From: Aggregatimonas sangjinii
GTDB lineage: Bacteria; Bacteroidota; Bacteroidia; Flavobacteriales; Flavobacteriaceae
Reading direction: 5' to 3'
DNA length: 64,000 nucleotides
NCBI RefSeq assembly: GCF_005943945.1
Contig: NZ_CP040710.1
Span: 445,001 to 509,000 of the forward strand
Positions 44,009-52,610 of this stretch are shown here, piece after piece; the stretch's first letter is position 1, and each line of letters starts with the position of its first letter. The position numbers and the translations under genes were made by a program. The notes under the pieces were generated by a model. The model was not told the DNA's origin. It saw only the letters and a list, made by a program, of their open reading frames with translations, and did no database searches.

Positions 44009-44394
44009 GGGTCTTTAGGTTTGTTGATTTGCGACAAGGGGAAATCGGTCTCGATTTCTTTCTGTATTTCAGCGATACGCTTTTTCTGTTTGGCGACCAA
44101 TTTTTCCCTTTGGCTTCGTTCCCAATCCCTTCCCATGAATTTTTGGGTTACGAATACGTTAAAGGCATGTATGACGAACAAAAAAGCCCAAGCCGTAATG
44201 GCCCAGATAAACCAATCATAGGTGTCGCCATATTTTAAAATTTTATTGATCAACACCAAAAAAACACTGCCTATCAGAAAAATTACGAAATGAGCGAACA
44301 AGCGCTTTTTTTGTTTGATGCGCCTCTGGGCGGCCTCTAGCAGTTCGTGCTGTTCCAAATCCAATTCCGTTCTTTTTTTATTTTTCGAGAACAT
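44005..44394 (-). CDS. 2TM domain protein
   Basis: 129 residues from MFSKNKKRTELDLEQHELLE. Two membrane spans (AHFVIFLIGSVFLVLINKIL and WFIWAITAWAFLFVIHAFNVF) with a preceding amphipathic charged helix and a charged C-terminal helix. This is the 2TM domain pattern of Bacteroidota, sometimes linked to LytTR-type sensors, but here standalone. Function unknown. Translationally coupled to folA by an ATGA overlap. A longer frame to 44487 is rejected because it overlaps the divergent gene. Confidence 0.88.
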   Translation of the reverse strand: MFSKNKKRTELDLEQHELLEAAQRRIKQKKRLFAHFVIFLIGSVFLVLINKILKYGDTYDWFIWAITAWAFLFVIHAFNVFVTQKFMGRDWERSQREKLVAKQKKRIAEIQKEIETDFPLSQINKPKDP

Positions 44395-44466
44395 CGTAAT
44401 CGTTAACTTTACTTCAAAGATACAGAACTCGTCTTGAGTTTGTAAACTATCGTTTATCCACGGTTT

Positions 44467-45552
44467 ATGGAAAAAGTACGCAAGCAATTTCCCATATTAC
44501 GACAATACATTTATGCCAATACTCCCGTTTTAGGACCGCTCTACGATGACTTGCTCGATTGGCGACAAGAACACGATTTGGATTTTATTATGAAGGCCAG
44601 TGGTATGCGGGATACCACTTTACAGATCATTTCGGAGTGTCGCACGGCTGTAGGCACTTATTTCGGCTGTAAAGGGGAAAATATAGCACTGGTAAACAAC
44701 TTTTCCACGGGCATGAACATGCTTTTGGGAGCTCTTGATCCAAACCAAAAGGTGTTGCTTCTGGAGGAGGATTACCCTTCAGTAGTTTGGCCTTTTGAAA
44801 CTAGAGGTTTTCCGATCTCCTATGTAGAAATTGACGAACATCTAGAAGATAATATCCGAATCGCTGTTCAAAAAGGGGATGTCGACATTTTGGCCCTCAG
44901 TATCGTGCAATGGCAGAACGGCATCAAAATAGATTTGGATTTTTTAAAGGAGTTGAAGAAAGCACATCCGAACCTTTTGATTTTGGCCGACGGCACTCAA
45001 TTTTGCGGCACGACCTCTTTTGATTTTGAATCATCCGGTATCGACGTGCTGGGGACAAGTGCGTACAAGTGGCTTTTATCGGGCTACGGTAGTGGTTTTA
45101 TGCTGTTTAAGGATAACGTTAAAGAGCGCTGTCAATTGCATACCATGGGATTCAATGCGGCTAACGGCGACCCTCAAAAGAAAGATTCCGTGCGCTTCGC
45201 AAGGCGTTTTGAACCTGGACATTTGGCGTGTTTGAATTTTGGGAGTTTAAAATTTTCTTTGTATTTTATGGATAAGGTTGGGAAGGATGTCATCGACACT
45301 CAAAACAGGAAATTGTCCCTAAAGGCAAAAAAGGAATTTACCGAACTTGGTATTTTACAGGAAGCTGTAGTTAAACGAAAAGAGCACAGTACCATTTTCA
45401 ATATAAAGGGTGACGATCAACTTTTCCAATATTTAACCGATAGTGATGTCATTTGTGCACAGCGCGGTGAAGGTATTCGGCTCGGATTTCACTTTTATAA
45501 TACTGAAAAAGAGATAGATGCTATTGTTGAAATGCTAAAAAAGCGGCCTTGA
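44467..45552 (+). CDS. Class V aminotransferase-fold PLP enzyme
   Basis: 361 residues. Cysteine desulfurase/isopenicillin epimerase-like fold: VNNFSTGMNMLLGAL cofactor phosphate region, SIVQWQNGIKIDL, ILADGTQFCGTTSFDF with the PLP aspartate, and GTSAYKWLLSGYGSGFMLF with the Schiff-base lysine. Substrate unknown; no conserved desulfurase cysteine loop is clear, so it is better called a class V aminotransferase-like enzyme than IscS. Divergent from the 2TM/folA pair. Confidence 0.88.
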   Translation: MEKVRKQFPILRQYIYANTPVLGPLYDDLLDWRQEHDLDFIMKASGMRDTTLQIISECRTAVGTYFGCKGENIALVNNFSTGMNMLLGALDPNQKVLLLEEDYPSVVWPFETRGFPISYVEIDEHLEDNIRIAVQKGDVDILALSIVQWQNGIKIDLDFLKELKKAHPNLLILADGTQFCGTTSFDFESSGIDVLGTSAYKWLLSGYGSGFMLFKDNVKERCQLHTMGFNAANGDPQKKDSVRFARRFEPGHLACLNFGSLKFSLYFMDKVGKDVIDTQNRKLSLKAKKEFTELGILQEAVVKRKEHSTIFNIKGDDQLFQYLTDSDVICAQRGEGIRLGFHFYNTEKEIDAIVEMLKKRP

Positions 45553-45714
45553 CATTTGTCATCTTCAGAAATTCACAGCTGTTTTTTTATTTTCCTCGCT
45601 TAATTGTTGCCACAAGTTTATCAAAATGATAAAAATGATGTTAGCTCTTGGTTATGAGTACTTTAATACCATAATTTCGCGCTTTATTAATTTTAATTTT
45701 AAATTGGATTTATC

Positions 45715-46014
45715 ATGGCAATAGCAAAACAGTATCTAAAAACAAAACCTGTATGTAAGGTAACTTTTACCGTACCTGCGGAAGACGCAAAAAAAGTAGC
45801 CGTAGTAGGTGATTTCAATAACTGGAAAGCAAACAAGTCCAGCGCATTGAAAAAGTTGAAGAACGGAAACTTTAAGGGAACCCTAGAACTTCCTAAAGAA
45901 AGTACCTTCGAGTTCAAATACATCATCGATGGTAACTATGTAAACGAGGCGGAAGCCGATCGTTACCAATGGAACGATTTCGCCGGTGGCGAAAATGCAG
46001 TTTTAGAATTGTAG
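45715..46014 (+). CDS. Small glycogen-binding-like (CBM48/AMPK early-set) protein
   Basis: 99 residues. KVTFTVPAEDAKKVAVVGDFNNW then GTLELPKESTFEFKYIIDG-NYVNEAEADRYQWNDFAGGE is the early-set beta-sandwich of isoamylase and AMPK beta subunits, with the aromatic residues that line a glucan-binding site. No enzyme domain follows and no signal peptide is seen. Probably a free-standing glycogen-binding or scaffolding protein. Preceded by a 160-base gap without a clear promoter; strong terminator after it. Confidence 0.9.
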   Translation: MAIAKQYLKTKPVCKVTFTVPAEDAKKVAVVGDFNNWKANKSSALKKLKNGNFKGTLELPKESTFEFKYIIDGNYVNEAEADRYQWNDFAGGENAVLEL

Positions 46015-46037
46015 TCTCGATCTTAAAAAATTTAAAG

Positions 46038-46070
46038 GCCGAAATGTTTAGAACATTTCGGCTTTTTTTT
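46038..46070 (+). terminator. Terminator of the glycogen-binding-like gene
   Basis: Perfect 11-bp stem GCCGAAATGTT/AACATTTCGGC with a 3-base loop and eight T, 23 bases after the stop codon. Confidence 0.94.
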
Positions 46071-46551
46071 GCGTAGTAATTTTGAAAGCAAACCACATGA
46101 TACAAAAATTAACAGATTTTCGTATCAACTTTATTTTAGATGTTCCAATGCAATCTCCAACCTAATAAATGCATGCAAATTAAAAGGTTGATGTATCGCT
46201 TACCTTCAGTTGTTGATATTATTTGCTTATTTTTAGAACATCCCTCAGAATAAGGCTATTAGCGATTAAGAAGAAGTTTCCGAATGACCCGACATTCGTA
46301 TTGCCACTGCGTTTATGGAGACCACAACAGACGCAGTGGAGATTTATAGCCCCATTTTAGTAAAGCGTACGTAAAACCTTTTTGTTCTACCTATGTTTGG
46401 ATTCGTCCAGGTTATTCATGGTTAATAGTCGAGACATCCGAATATCTGGTCAAATTAACATCTAAGTCAATATGGTTTTCTGCTCCAAAGCATGCTTAAA
46501 CTTTAGGTGCATACAAGCTTTTTCAATTATGAAGATTAGACCAAAACACGC
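46071..46551. other. 480-base gap before the hybrid sensor gene, with an inverted repeat
   Basis: I see no gene here. It holds a perfect 9-bp inverted repeat CCACTGCGT (46304-46312) and ACGCAGTGG (46331-46339), 18-base spacing, about 210 bases upstream of the sensor gene. No exact TAnnTTTG promoter was found close to the start codon. The gap is the likely regulatory region of the following cluster. Confidence 0.55.
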
Positions 46552-49500
46552 ATGAACAAATTGTTCCAGTATAAGAACTTTGTATGGATATTATTTTTGG
46601 TATATGCAACCGGCTTTGCACAGACCCATAAACCGAATATAAAATCATATTCTTTAGAAGATGGTCTTTCAAAAACCAATATTTTCGATTTATTAAGGGA
46701 TAGTTCAGGGTTTGTTTGGATTGGCACCTCCGACGGATTGAATAGGTTCGATGGCTATTCATTCCGGCATTTTAAACCAAATGCAAGCGATACTACAGCT
46801 ATTTCCGGGAATTATATCAACAAACTTTTAGAGGATAAAAATGGAAATATCTGGGTCGGCACCTTGGATGGTCTCGATGTATATCATCCTGATACCGAAA
46901 CGTTCAAAAAGATAGTTTTAAATGCTGCGAAAAATAGAAGTGTCACAAGTCTAGAAATTCAAGACAATGGCACTCTTTGGGTGGGCACAAGAAATACAGG
47001 GGTCTATCGGTTACTTCCCATTGGGCAAAAAAAGTTCGAAAAAGACAATTTTTTGAATGCTACTACAATTACCTCGCTATTTATAGATTCACAAGAACAA
47101 TTATGGATCGGAGGTTTAGAAGGGGACATTTTTACAATAGACTTGAAACAAAATACTACGAAACCAAAATTACTGCAACTAAATATTGAGGGTAGGGTAC
47201 AAGCTTTTTATCGATTCGATAAAAAGCTATTTATCGGAACGGAAGTAGGTTTTTACATCTATGATATACTGACCAAATTTGTTAAAAAAGTCAATCTAAG
47301 CGAACTGCATCAGGGTACTGCCAAACAAATTACCGAGTTTCTAGACGCGGGCAGTTTAGGAGTTTGGATAGGTACCGGCTCGGGATTGTTCTTATTCGAT
47401 CGGGAAACTGAAAAAGTGTTGCAAAAAATCGAATACGATGATAATGATGTCAATGGGTTGAGTAATAACCAAGTATTTTCGTTATTGCAGCTTACCCAAA
47501 ATCAATTATTCGTCGGCACAAATAGTAATCTTGACCTTTTGGACTTCAACGGGTCATACTTTAAAAATTTTTCGAAAAACAAAGAAGGAGAACATCTGCT
47601 GAACGCCAACAGTACGCCCACGATCTTTAAGGACGACGAAAATATATGGGTCGGTACGGATGGGGGATTAAATCTAATTACGAATGATAGTACCTATTAT
47701 TTCAGGGAAGACCAATCAAATCCGAATAGTATTTCGGGAAATGTAATTCGGGAAATACAAAAAGACACGCAGAATCATAGATTGTGGATAGCCACCCTGC
47801 AAGGGCTTAATATGATTGACTTAAAGACCTTTAATCCTCATTCGCCATTTTTTAAAACATATACTTACGATTCAAACAATCGCAATAGCATTAGCAACGA
47901 TCTATTGAAAAGTATCACCCTTGATCAGGAAAACAATGTGTGGGGGGCAACGTTTGGGCAGGGTATTTTTCGGCTTCACCTTAACGGCAAAGGTGAGGTA
48001 GACGTAGTGCGATTTAAAAATGACACCGAGAATGCAAATTCCTTGATCAACAATTTCGTGGAGAAGATCATGGCCGATACGGAGAATGTTGTTTGGGCAG
48101 GTACACAAGGCGGATTAAGTAGATTGAGTTTTGCCGATAATTCTTTGAAGAATCCGATTTTCACGAATAAAGTGGTGCTCGAAAAGTCCCGAAATTCTCC
48201 TGAAGCAAGACCTAGTGTTATCCTCGACATGACCGTTGATTCCAAAGGTAACCGATGGTTCGCATCTACGTATGGTCTCAATCTGTATTTAGGCAACAAT
48301 GAATTCAAAACATGGACAGATCAACAAATGAGTCTTGATGGACTTATTTTTAGCGTGCAACATGATGACGACGATAAATTATGGATGGGGACAACTGCGG
48401 GAATCATAGGCTTTAATCCCGAAACCGAAGACTTCAAAATCTACGGTATTGCAGATGGTATCCAGAAAAGCGATTTTATCCTGCACGCCAAATTCAAAGA
48501 TCAGGCTGGTACTATTTATTTAGGAGGAAAAGGAGGTCTTACTTATTTTCATCCCAAAGATTTAGAAAAGATAGACCATTCGGAGCCTCTTTATTTTTCT
48601 CAATTACGTGTAAAAGATGAAATAGCCAAAACTACAAATGCATCAAAGCCATGGTTGACTTCTGCGATAAACAAAACGGAGATGCTACAATTTGAACATG
48701 ACGAATTCCCTTTTTACCTGGACTTTTCAAGTATCGATTACAGGTTGAACAAAGACGTATCATTTGCTTACAAATTACTTCCCACCGATACAGGATGGAA
48801 CATACTAAGAGATCGCGAGATCCAATTTTTAAACCTTCCGACCGGCAATTATACATTGCAAGTGAACGGATTTTCAAGAGGTCAAGAATGGAGTGACTCT
48901 CCATTGGAGATGAATTTAGTAATTCTGCCACCCTGGTGGGCCACATGGTGGGCCTATCTGATCTATTTAGGATTAGCGACGGCCTTGGTCTATGGTTTCT
49001 ACCGATTTCAGCTTTCCAAAAGATTGGCGATTTCAGAAAGCCTTCGTCTGAAGGAGGTCAGCCAATTAAAGAGTAGCCTGTACGACAATATCACACATGA
49101 ATTTAGAACACCATTAACCGTCATTCTTGGTATGACCGATTCATTGGAGAGCGAACTACGGTCTAAAACGAATCCACCTATCAAAAATGCGGTTGAAATG
49201 ATTCGTAGAAACGGAAAAAATCTGTTATCGCTAGTTAATGAGATGCTAGATCTGTCCAAACTCGAAAGCGGTCAGATGGATACACATTTAGGGCAGATGA
49301 ACGTGATTCCCTTTATCAAATATTTAGGGGAGAGTTTTCATTCTTTTGCCCAAGAAGATGATATACATTTTACGGTATATTGCGAAATCGATGAATTAAT
49401 GATGGACACTGATTCCCAAAAATTGTCGACCATCATCTCTAACCTCCTTTCAAATGCCATAAAGTTTACGCCGCCATTAGGAAAAATTGTTTTACACATA

Positions 49501-50598
49501 CGTAATGAAAAGGATACGATGTTGGTGATGAAAGTTACGGACACGGGAACCGGTATAACCCAAGAGGAGTTACCCCATATTTTCAATCGTTTTTACCAAG
49601 CGGATGCGTCCGTTACCAGAAAAAGGGATGGTACGGGTATCGGTCTTGCCTTGACCAAGGAATTGGTACAACTGCTCGGAGGTGAAATCGAAGTTCAAAG
49701 TACGCCAAATGAAGGTAGTATTTTTAAAGTGGCATTACCCATAACCCGAAATGCACCAAAGACCAGTGTTGACCTATTGCAACGTGGTGAACGATCGGTT
49801 TCACAACTAGCTGCCGTAGAATTTAAAAAAATTACCGATTTAAATGAAGATTTGCCATTGGTGCTAATTATAGAGGACAACAAAGATGTAGCCTATTATC
49901 TCAACCAGTGCCTAAACGGCTACTATAAAACCATACATGCCATTAATGGCATAGTAGGCTTGGAAATGGCATTCGAACACACGCCTGATATTGTCATTTC
50001 CGACGTGATGATGCCGGGAAAAGATGGTTATGAAGTTTGCAGGATGTTAAAGGAAGATCAACGTACGGATCATATACCCATTGTACTGCTTACAGCCAAA
50101 GTCACGGCAAAAGACCGTGTTTTGGGGCTTACTCAAGGTGCCGATGCCTATTTAGCAAAACCCTTCTTGAAAGAAGAGTTGTTTGCGCGATTGGAACAAT
50201 TACTTTTTCTAAGGAAAAAATTAATTGCCAAATTCCAACAGGGCCAAATATCCAAGATATTGGCAAAACAACCCAAGAATACCGAAACTATATTTATCGC
50301 CAAGGTTATTGAGTTGATTCATGAGGAGTTGGACAATGCTAGCTTTGGTGTCTCCAAACTTAGTTCTAAATTAGGCCTAAGCGAGTCGCAGGTATATCGA
50401 AAACTAAAAGCGATTACAGGGAAATCTACTGCTATTTTTATAAGAACCATTCGCCTCGAATCGGCGAAAGAACAACTACGAACTACCGACAAAACCGTTT
50501 CGGAAATTGCCTATGCCGTAGGTTTTAATGATCCTTCATGGTTTAGTAGGGCTTTTAAGGAAGAATATGGGGTTGCGCCCGGCAGTATTTTCAAATAG
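46552..50598 (+). CDS. Hybrid two-component system sensor/regulator (HTCS)
   Basis: 1348 residues in one chain. Signal peptide 1-23; periplasmic two-component regulator propeller repeats (about 30-690; many copies like GLSKTNIFDLLRDSSGFVWI and NIWVGTLDGL); Y_Y_Y domain about 715-790; membrane span about 795-815 (WAYLIYLGLATALVYGFY); HisKA with His849 in ITHEFRTPLTVIL; HATPase about 945-1065 (DTGTGITQEELPHIFNRFY); receiver about 1103-1215 with Asp1151 in DIVISDVMMPG and Lys in LAKPF; AraC-type HTH at the end (FNDPSWFSRAFKEEYG). Senses a ligand in the periplasm and controls transcription directly. Usually regulates glycan-use genes, but no susCD lies here. Confidence 0.96.
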   Translation: MNKLFQYKNFVWILFLVYATGFAQTHKPNIKSYSLEDGLSKTNIFDLLRDSSGFVWIGTSDGLNRFDGYSFRHFKPNASDTTAISGNYINKLLEDKNGNIWVGTLDGLDVYHPDTETFKKIVLNAAKNRSVTSLEIQDNGTLWVGTRNTGVYRLLPIGQKKFEKDNFLNATTITSLFIDSQEQLWIGGLEGDIFTIDLKQNTTKPKLLQLNIEGRVQAFYRFDKKLFIGTEVGFYIYDILTKFVKKVNLSELHQGTAKQITEFLDAGSLGVWIGTGSGLFLFDRETEKVLQKIEYDDNDVNGLSNNQVFSLLQLTQNQLFVGTNSNLDLLDFNGSYFKNFSKNKEGEHLLNANSTPTIFKDDENIWVGTDGGLNLITNDSTYYFREDQSNPNSISGNVIREIQKDTQNHRLWIATLQGLNMIDLKTFNPHSPFFKTYTYDSNNRNSISNDLLKSITLDQENNVWGATFGQGIFRLHLNGKGEVDVVRFKNDTENANSLINNFVEKIMADTENVVWAGTQGGLSRLSFADNSLKNPIFTNKVVLEKSRNSPEARPSVILDMTVDSKGNRWFASTYGLNLYLGNNEFKTWTDQQMSLDGLIFSVQHDDDDKLWMGTTAGIIGFNPETEDFKIYGIADGIQKSDFILHAKFKDQAGTIYLGGKGGLTYFHPKDLEKIDHSEPLYFSQLRVKDEIAKTTNASKPWLTSAINKTEMLQFEHDEFPFYLDFSSIDYRLNKDVSFAYKLLPTDTGWNILRDREIQFLNLPTGNYTLQVNGFSRGQEWSDSPLEMNLVILPPWWATWWAYLIYLGLATALVYGFYRFQLSKRLAISESLRLKEVSQLKSSLYDNITHEFRTPLTVILGMTDSLESELRSKTNPPIKNAVEMIRRNGKNLLSLVNEMLDLSKLESGQMDTHLGQMNVIPFIKYLGESFHSFAQEDDIHFTVYCEIDELMMDTDSQKLSTIISNLLSNAIKFTPPLGKIVLHIRNEKDTMLVMKVTDTGTGITQEELPHIFNRFYQADASVTRKRDGTGIGLALTKELVQLLGGEIEVQSTPNEGSIFKVALPITRNAPKTSVDLLQRGERSVSQLAAVEFKKITDLNEDLPLVLIIEDNKDVAYYLNQCLNGYYKTIHAINGIVGLEMAFEHTPDIVISDVMMPGKDGYEVCRMLKEDQRTDHIPIVLLTAKVTAKDRVLGLTQGADAYLAKPFLKEELFARLEQLLFLRKKLIAKFQQGQISKILAKQPKNTETIFIAKVIELIHEELDNASFGVSKLSSKLGLSESQVYRKLKAITGKSTAIFIRTIRLESAKEQLRTTDKTVSEIAYAVGFNDPSWFSRAFKEEYGVAPGSIFK

Positions 50599-50759
50599 CT
50601 GATTATCAATTTTTTAAAATTGAACATTGCGTCACTTTGCAATAATAGCACACGTTTTTTCTTTCCGATTCATTATAACTCCAAGGCTTTGCAAAAATAT
50701 TGAACGCCCTTTTTTCCAAAGCTCGATATCATTGCATCATAATACTAAAAACAACTATT

Positions 50760-51398
50760 ATGAAAACGATGATGAAAATTTTTACTTACGTACTTATGGT
50801 CTTCGCCTTAACCTGTATTTCCTGTACCATAGAGGGCGAAGAGGGGCCGATTGGTCCTATGGGTGCTCAAGGTGAGGCGGGAATCGACGGTGTCGATGGG
50901 ATTGACGGTGCCGATGGTATAAACGGTGTTAACGGCGCCGGCATAAATGAGATCACTATTAGGGATCATAACGATAATGTGCTTCTAGGAGCTTCATCGA
51001 CCCTATATCGTGATAAGGACGGAATTACTGCACATTTCAAAACAACAAATCTAATCCCAAATAACGCCTATACCTTGTGGTTTGTCATTTTCGGCGATGA
51101 ACCGGGCCCTCCAATGTCTATATATGCCGCCGGTCATATAGCGGGAGAAAGTGGAACGGAAATCTTTTCGGCATATAAAAGCGTCGATGTAAATTTCAAT
51201 AATCCACAAACGGCCGAAGTGCATATGGCATTACGTACGCACGGACCAGTTCAACCGGGAATGTTACCAAGTCAGATTCAGACCATGGATGGTGGCTGTA
51301 CATCCGGGGAACCATCGGGCCCATCGCTATACTCAGACTCTGATGTAGTGGGGTATTGTGCCAATATACAAGTTGGAATACACCCTCCTGTAAACTAA
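50760..51398 (+). CDS. Collagen-like lipoprotein
   Basis: 212 residues from MKTMMKIFTYVLMVFALTCI. Lipobox ALTCISC, then about ten Gly-x-y triplets (EGPIGPMGAQGEAGIDGVDG and onward), i.e. a short triple-helix stalk, then a globular domain with LGASSTLYRDKDGITAHF, NAYTLWFVIFGDEPG, YAAGHIAGESG and EVHMALRTHGP, ending with two cysteines. The globular domain looks like a family also seen in other environmental bacteria (I recall the motif TLWFVIF...AAGH...RTHGP) of unknown function. Exposed at the cell surface or periplasm as a trimer is plausible. Confidence 0.85.
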   Translation: MKTMMKIFTYVLMVFALTCISCTIEGEEGPIGPMGAQGEAGIDGVDGIDGADGINGVNGAGINEITIRDHNDNVLLGASSTLYRDKDGITAHFKTTNLIPNNAYTLWFVIFGDEPGPPMSIYAAGHIAGESGTEIFSAYKSVDVNFNNPQTAEVHMALRTHGPVQPGMLPSQIQTMDGGCTSGEPSGPSLYSDSDVVGYCANIQVGIHPPVN

Positions 51399-51473
51399 CC
51401 TACCAGCGTACGGATTAATCCAATAATCCGTGCGCCTTTCCTTTTGCTTACAGAAAATTTTAAAACATATATC

Positions 51474-52283
51474 ATGAAAACAAAATGCAAAATTTTGACA
51501 GTAAATATAAAGCATAGGCTTATTATTCTTTTTGTAATGGCTTTCGGCTTCACAAGTTGTACTAAAGATGATGATTCCTTACCTCAGAAAATTATGAAGA
51601 GCAGTGAGAAGCAAATTACAAGTTTTATGTTCTTGCTTGGGAATAATCCCGTCGATATAGATGTGGTAGCCACTATTGACGAGGAAAAGAAAACAATTCT
51701 AGCTACGATGCCCATAGGTTGCGATATTACGGCCTTGATACCAGAAATAGGACTATCTGCTCAAGCTAGGGTGGACCATACTTCGGTTCAAGATTTTACC
51801 AAGCCAGTGGCGTATACTGTTACCGCTGAAGATGGCAGCAAAGTTATTTACATGGTAACTATAAGAAATCATATTGGAGTTTATACGCTGACTTCCATTT
51901 TATCGGGGCAACCACTCGACCCGGACGTTACGGGAACTTTCAATGATGTGCAACTTATCGATAATGTTACTTGTACATCAACACTATCCTTACATCAGGA
52001 CAATACTTTCTCTTTTGGTTTTCTAAAAATAAATCAAAATTCTAACAGCTCAATTGGTGTTATTACATCGTACGAGCCTATAACATGTATGGCATTGTCG
52101 CAGATATCAGGTCAATTTAAACTAATCAATGGAGCACTATCATTAGATGCGCCTCCCATTAGTTCAGATCTTTTAATTAGAGAAAATTTAATTCAAATTA
52201 TTATTAGACAAGAATTGATCATTGACCAAAATGGTTTTAAAAAGAAGGAATTGGTCGACCTCACTTTTAGTTATGAAAAATAA
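51474..52283 (+). CDS. DUF5018-like lipoprotein
   Basis: 269 residues. Lipobox GFTSCTKDDD after a signal peptide. Residues about 45-130 (ITSFMFLLGNNPVDIDVVAT, ALIPEIGLSAQARVDHTSVQ, PVAYTVTAEDGSKVIYMVTI) match the DUF5018/Ig-like domains found in Bacteroidota surface lipoproteins. The C-terminal half, from about 145, is a lipocalin-like/beta domain starting DVQLIDNVTCTSTLSLHQ. Lower G+C than its neighbours in the second half. Function unknown. A surface adhesion or ligand-binding role is inference. Confidence 0.82.
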   Translation: MKTKCKILTVNIKHRLIILFVMAFGFTSCTKDDDSLPQKIMKSSEKQITSFMFLLGNNPVDIDVVATIDEEKKTILATMPIGCDITALIPEIGLSAQARVDHTSVQDFTKPVAYTVTAEDGSKVIYMVTIRNHIGVYTLTSILSGQPLDPDVTGTFNDVQLIDNVTCTSTLSLHQDNTFSFGFLKINQNSNSSIGVITSYEPITCMALSQISGQFKLINGALSLDAPPISSDLLIRENLIQIIIRQELIIDQNGFKKKELVDLTFSYEK

Positions 52284-52610
52284 TTAATACCAGCTTTTGA
52301 ACCAGCGGTATAGGTTTCTGTCATTGGCTTAGGATGCAGCAGTAATTCGAATAAATATAAATACTTCAAAGTGTATTGCATGAAATAGCGATAATGTATG
52401 TATCACAGAAAAGGCCAAATGACCGCGAGTGTAATGGACATGAGGGATAATTTTTGTAACAAAGTATTTCTATCTAGATTATCATAAAAGTCAGTTTAAC
52501 TCAAAAGCATTTTTTTTGAAGGGTACTATTGCATACCTTGCTTACATTGTGCTACCTTTTGGTAATAGTTCCCCTAGCAGTGTACGAACTGAATTTGATA
52601 CCACGGAACT
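52284..52610. other. 327-base gap without a recognisable gene
   Basis: No supported coding frame. A near match TACCTTTTG near 52553 resembles a -7 element (one base longer than TAnnTTTG) and could serve the TPR gene at 52611. No terminator was seen for the preceding lipoprotein gene. Confidence 0.5.
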
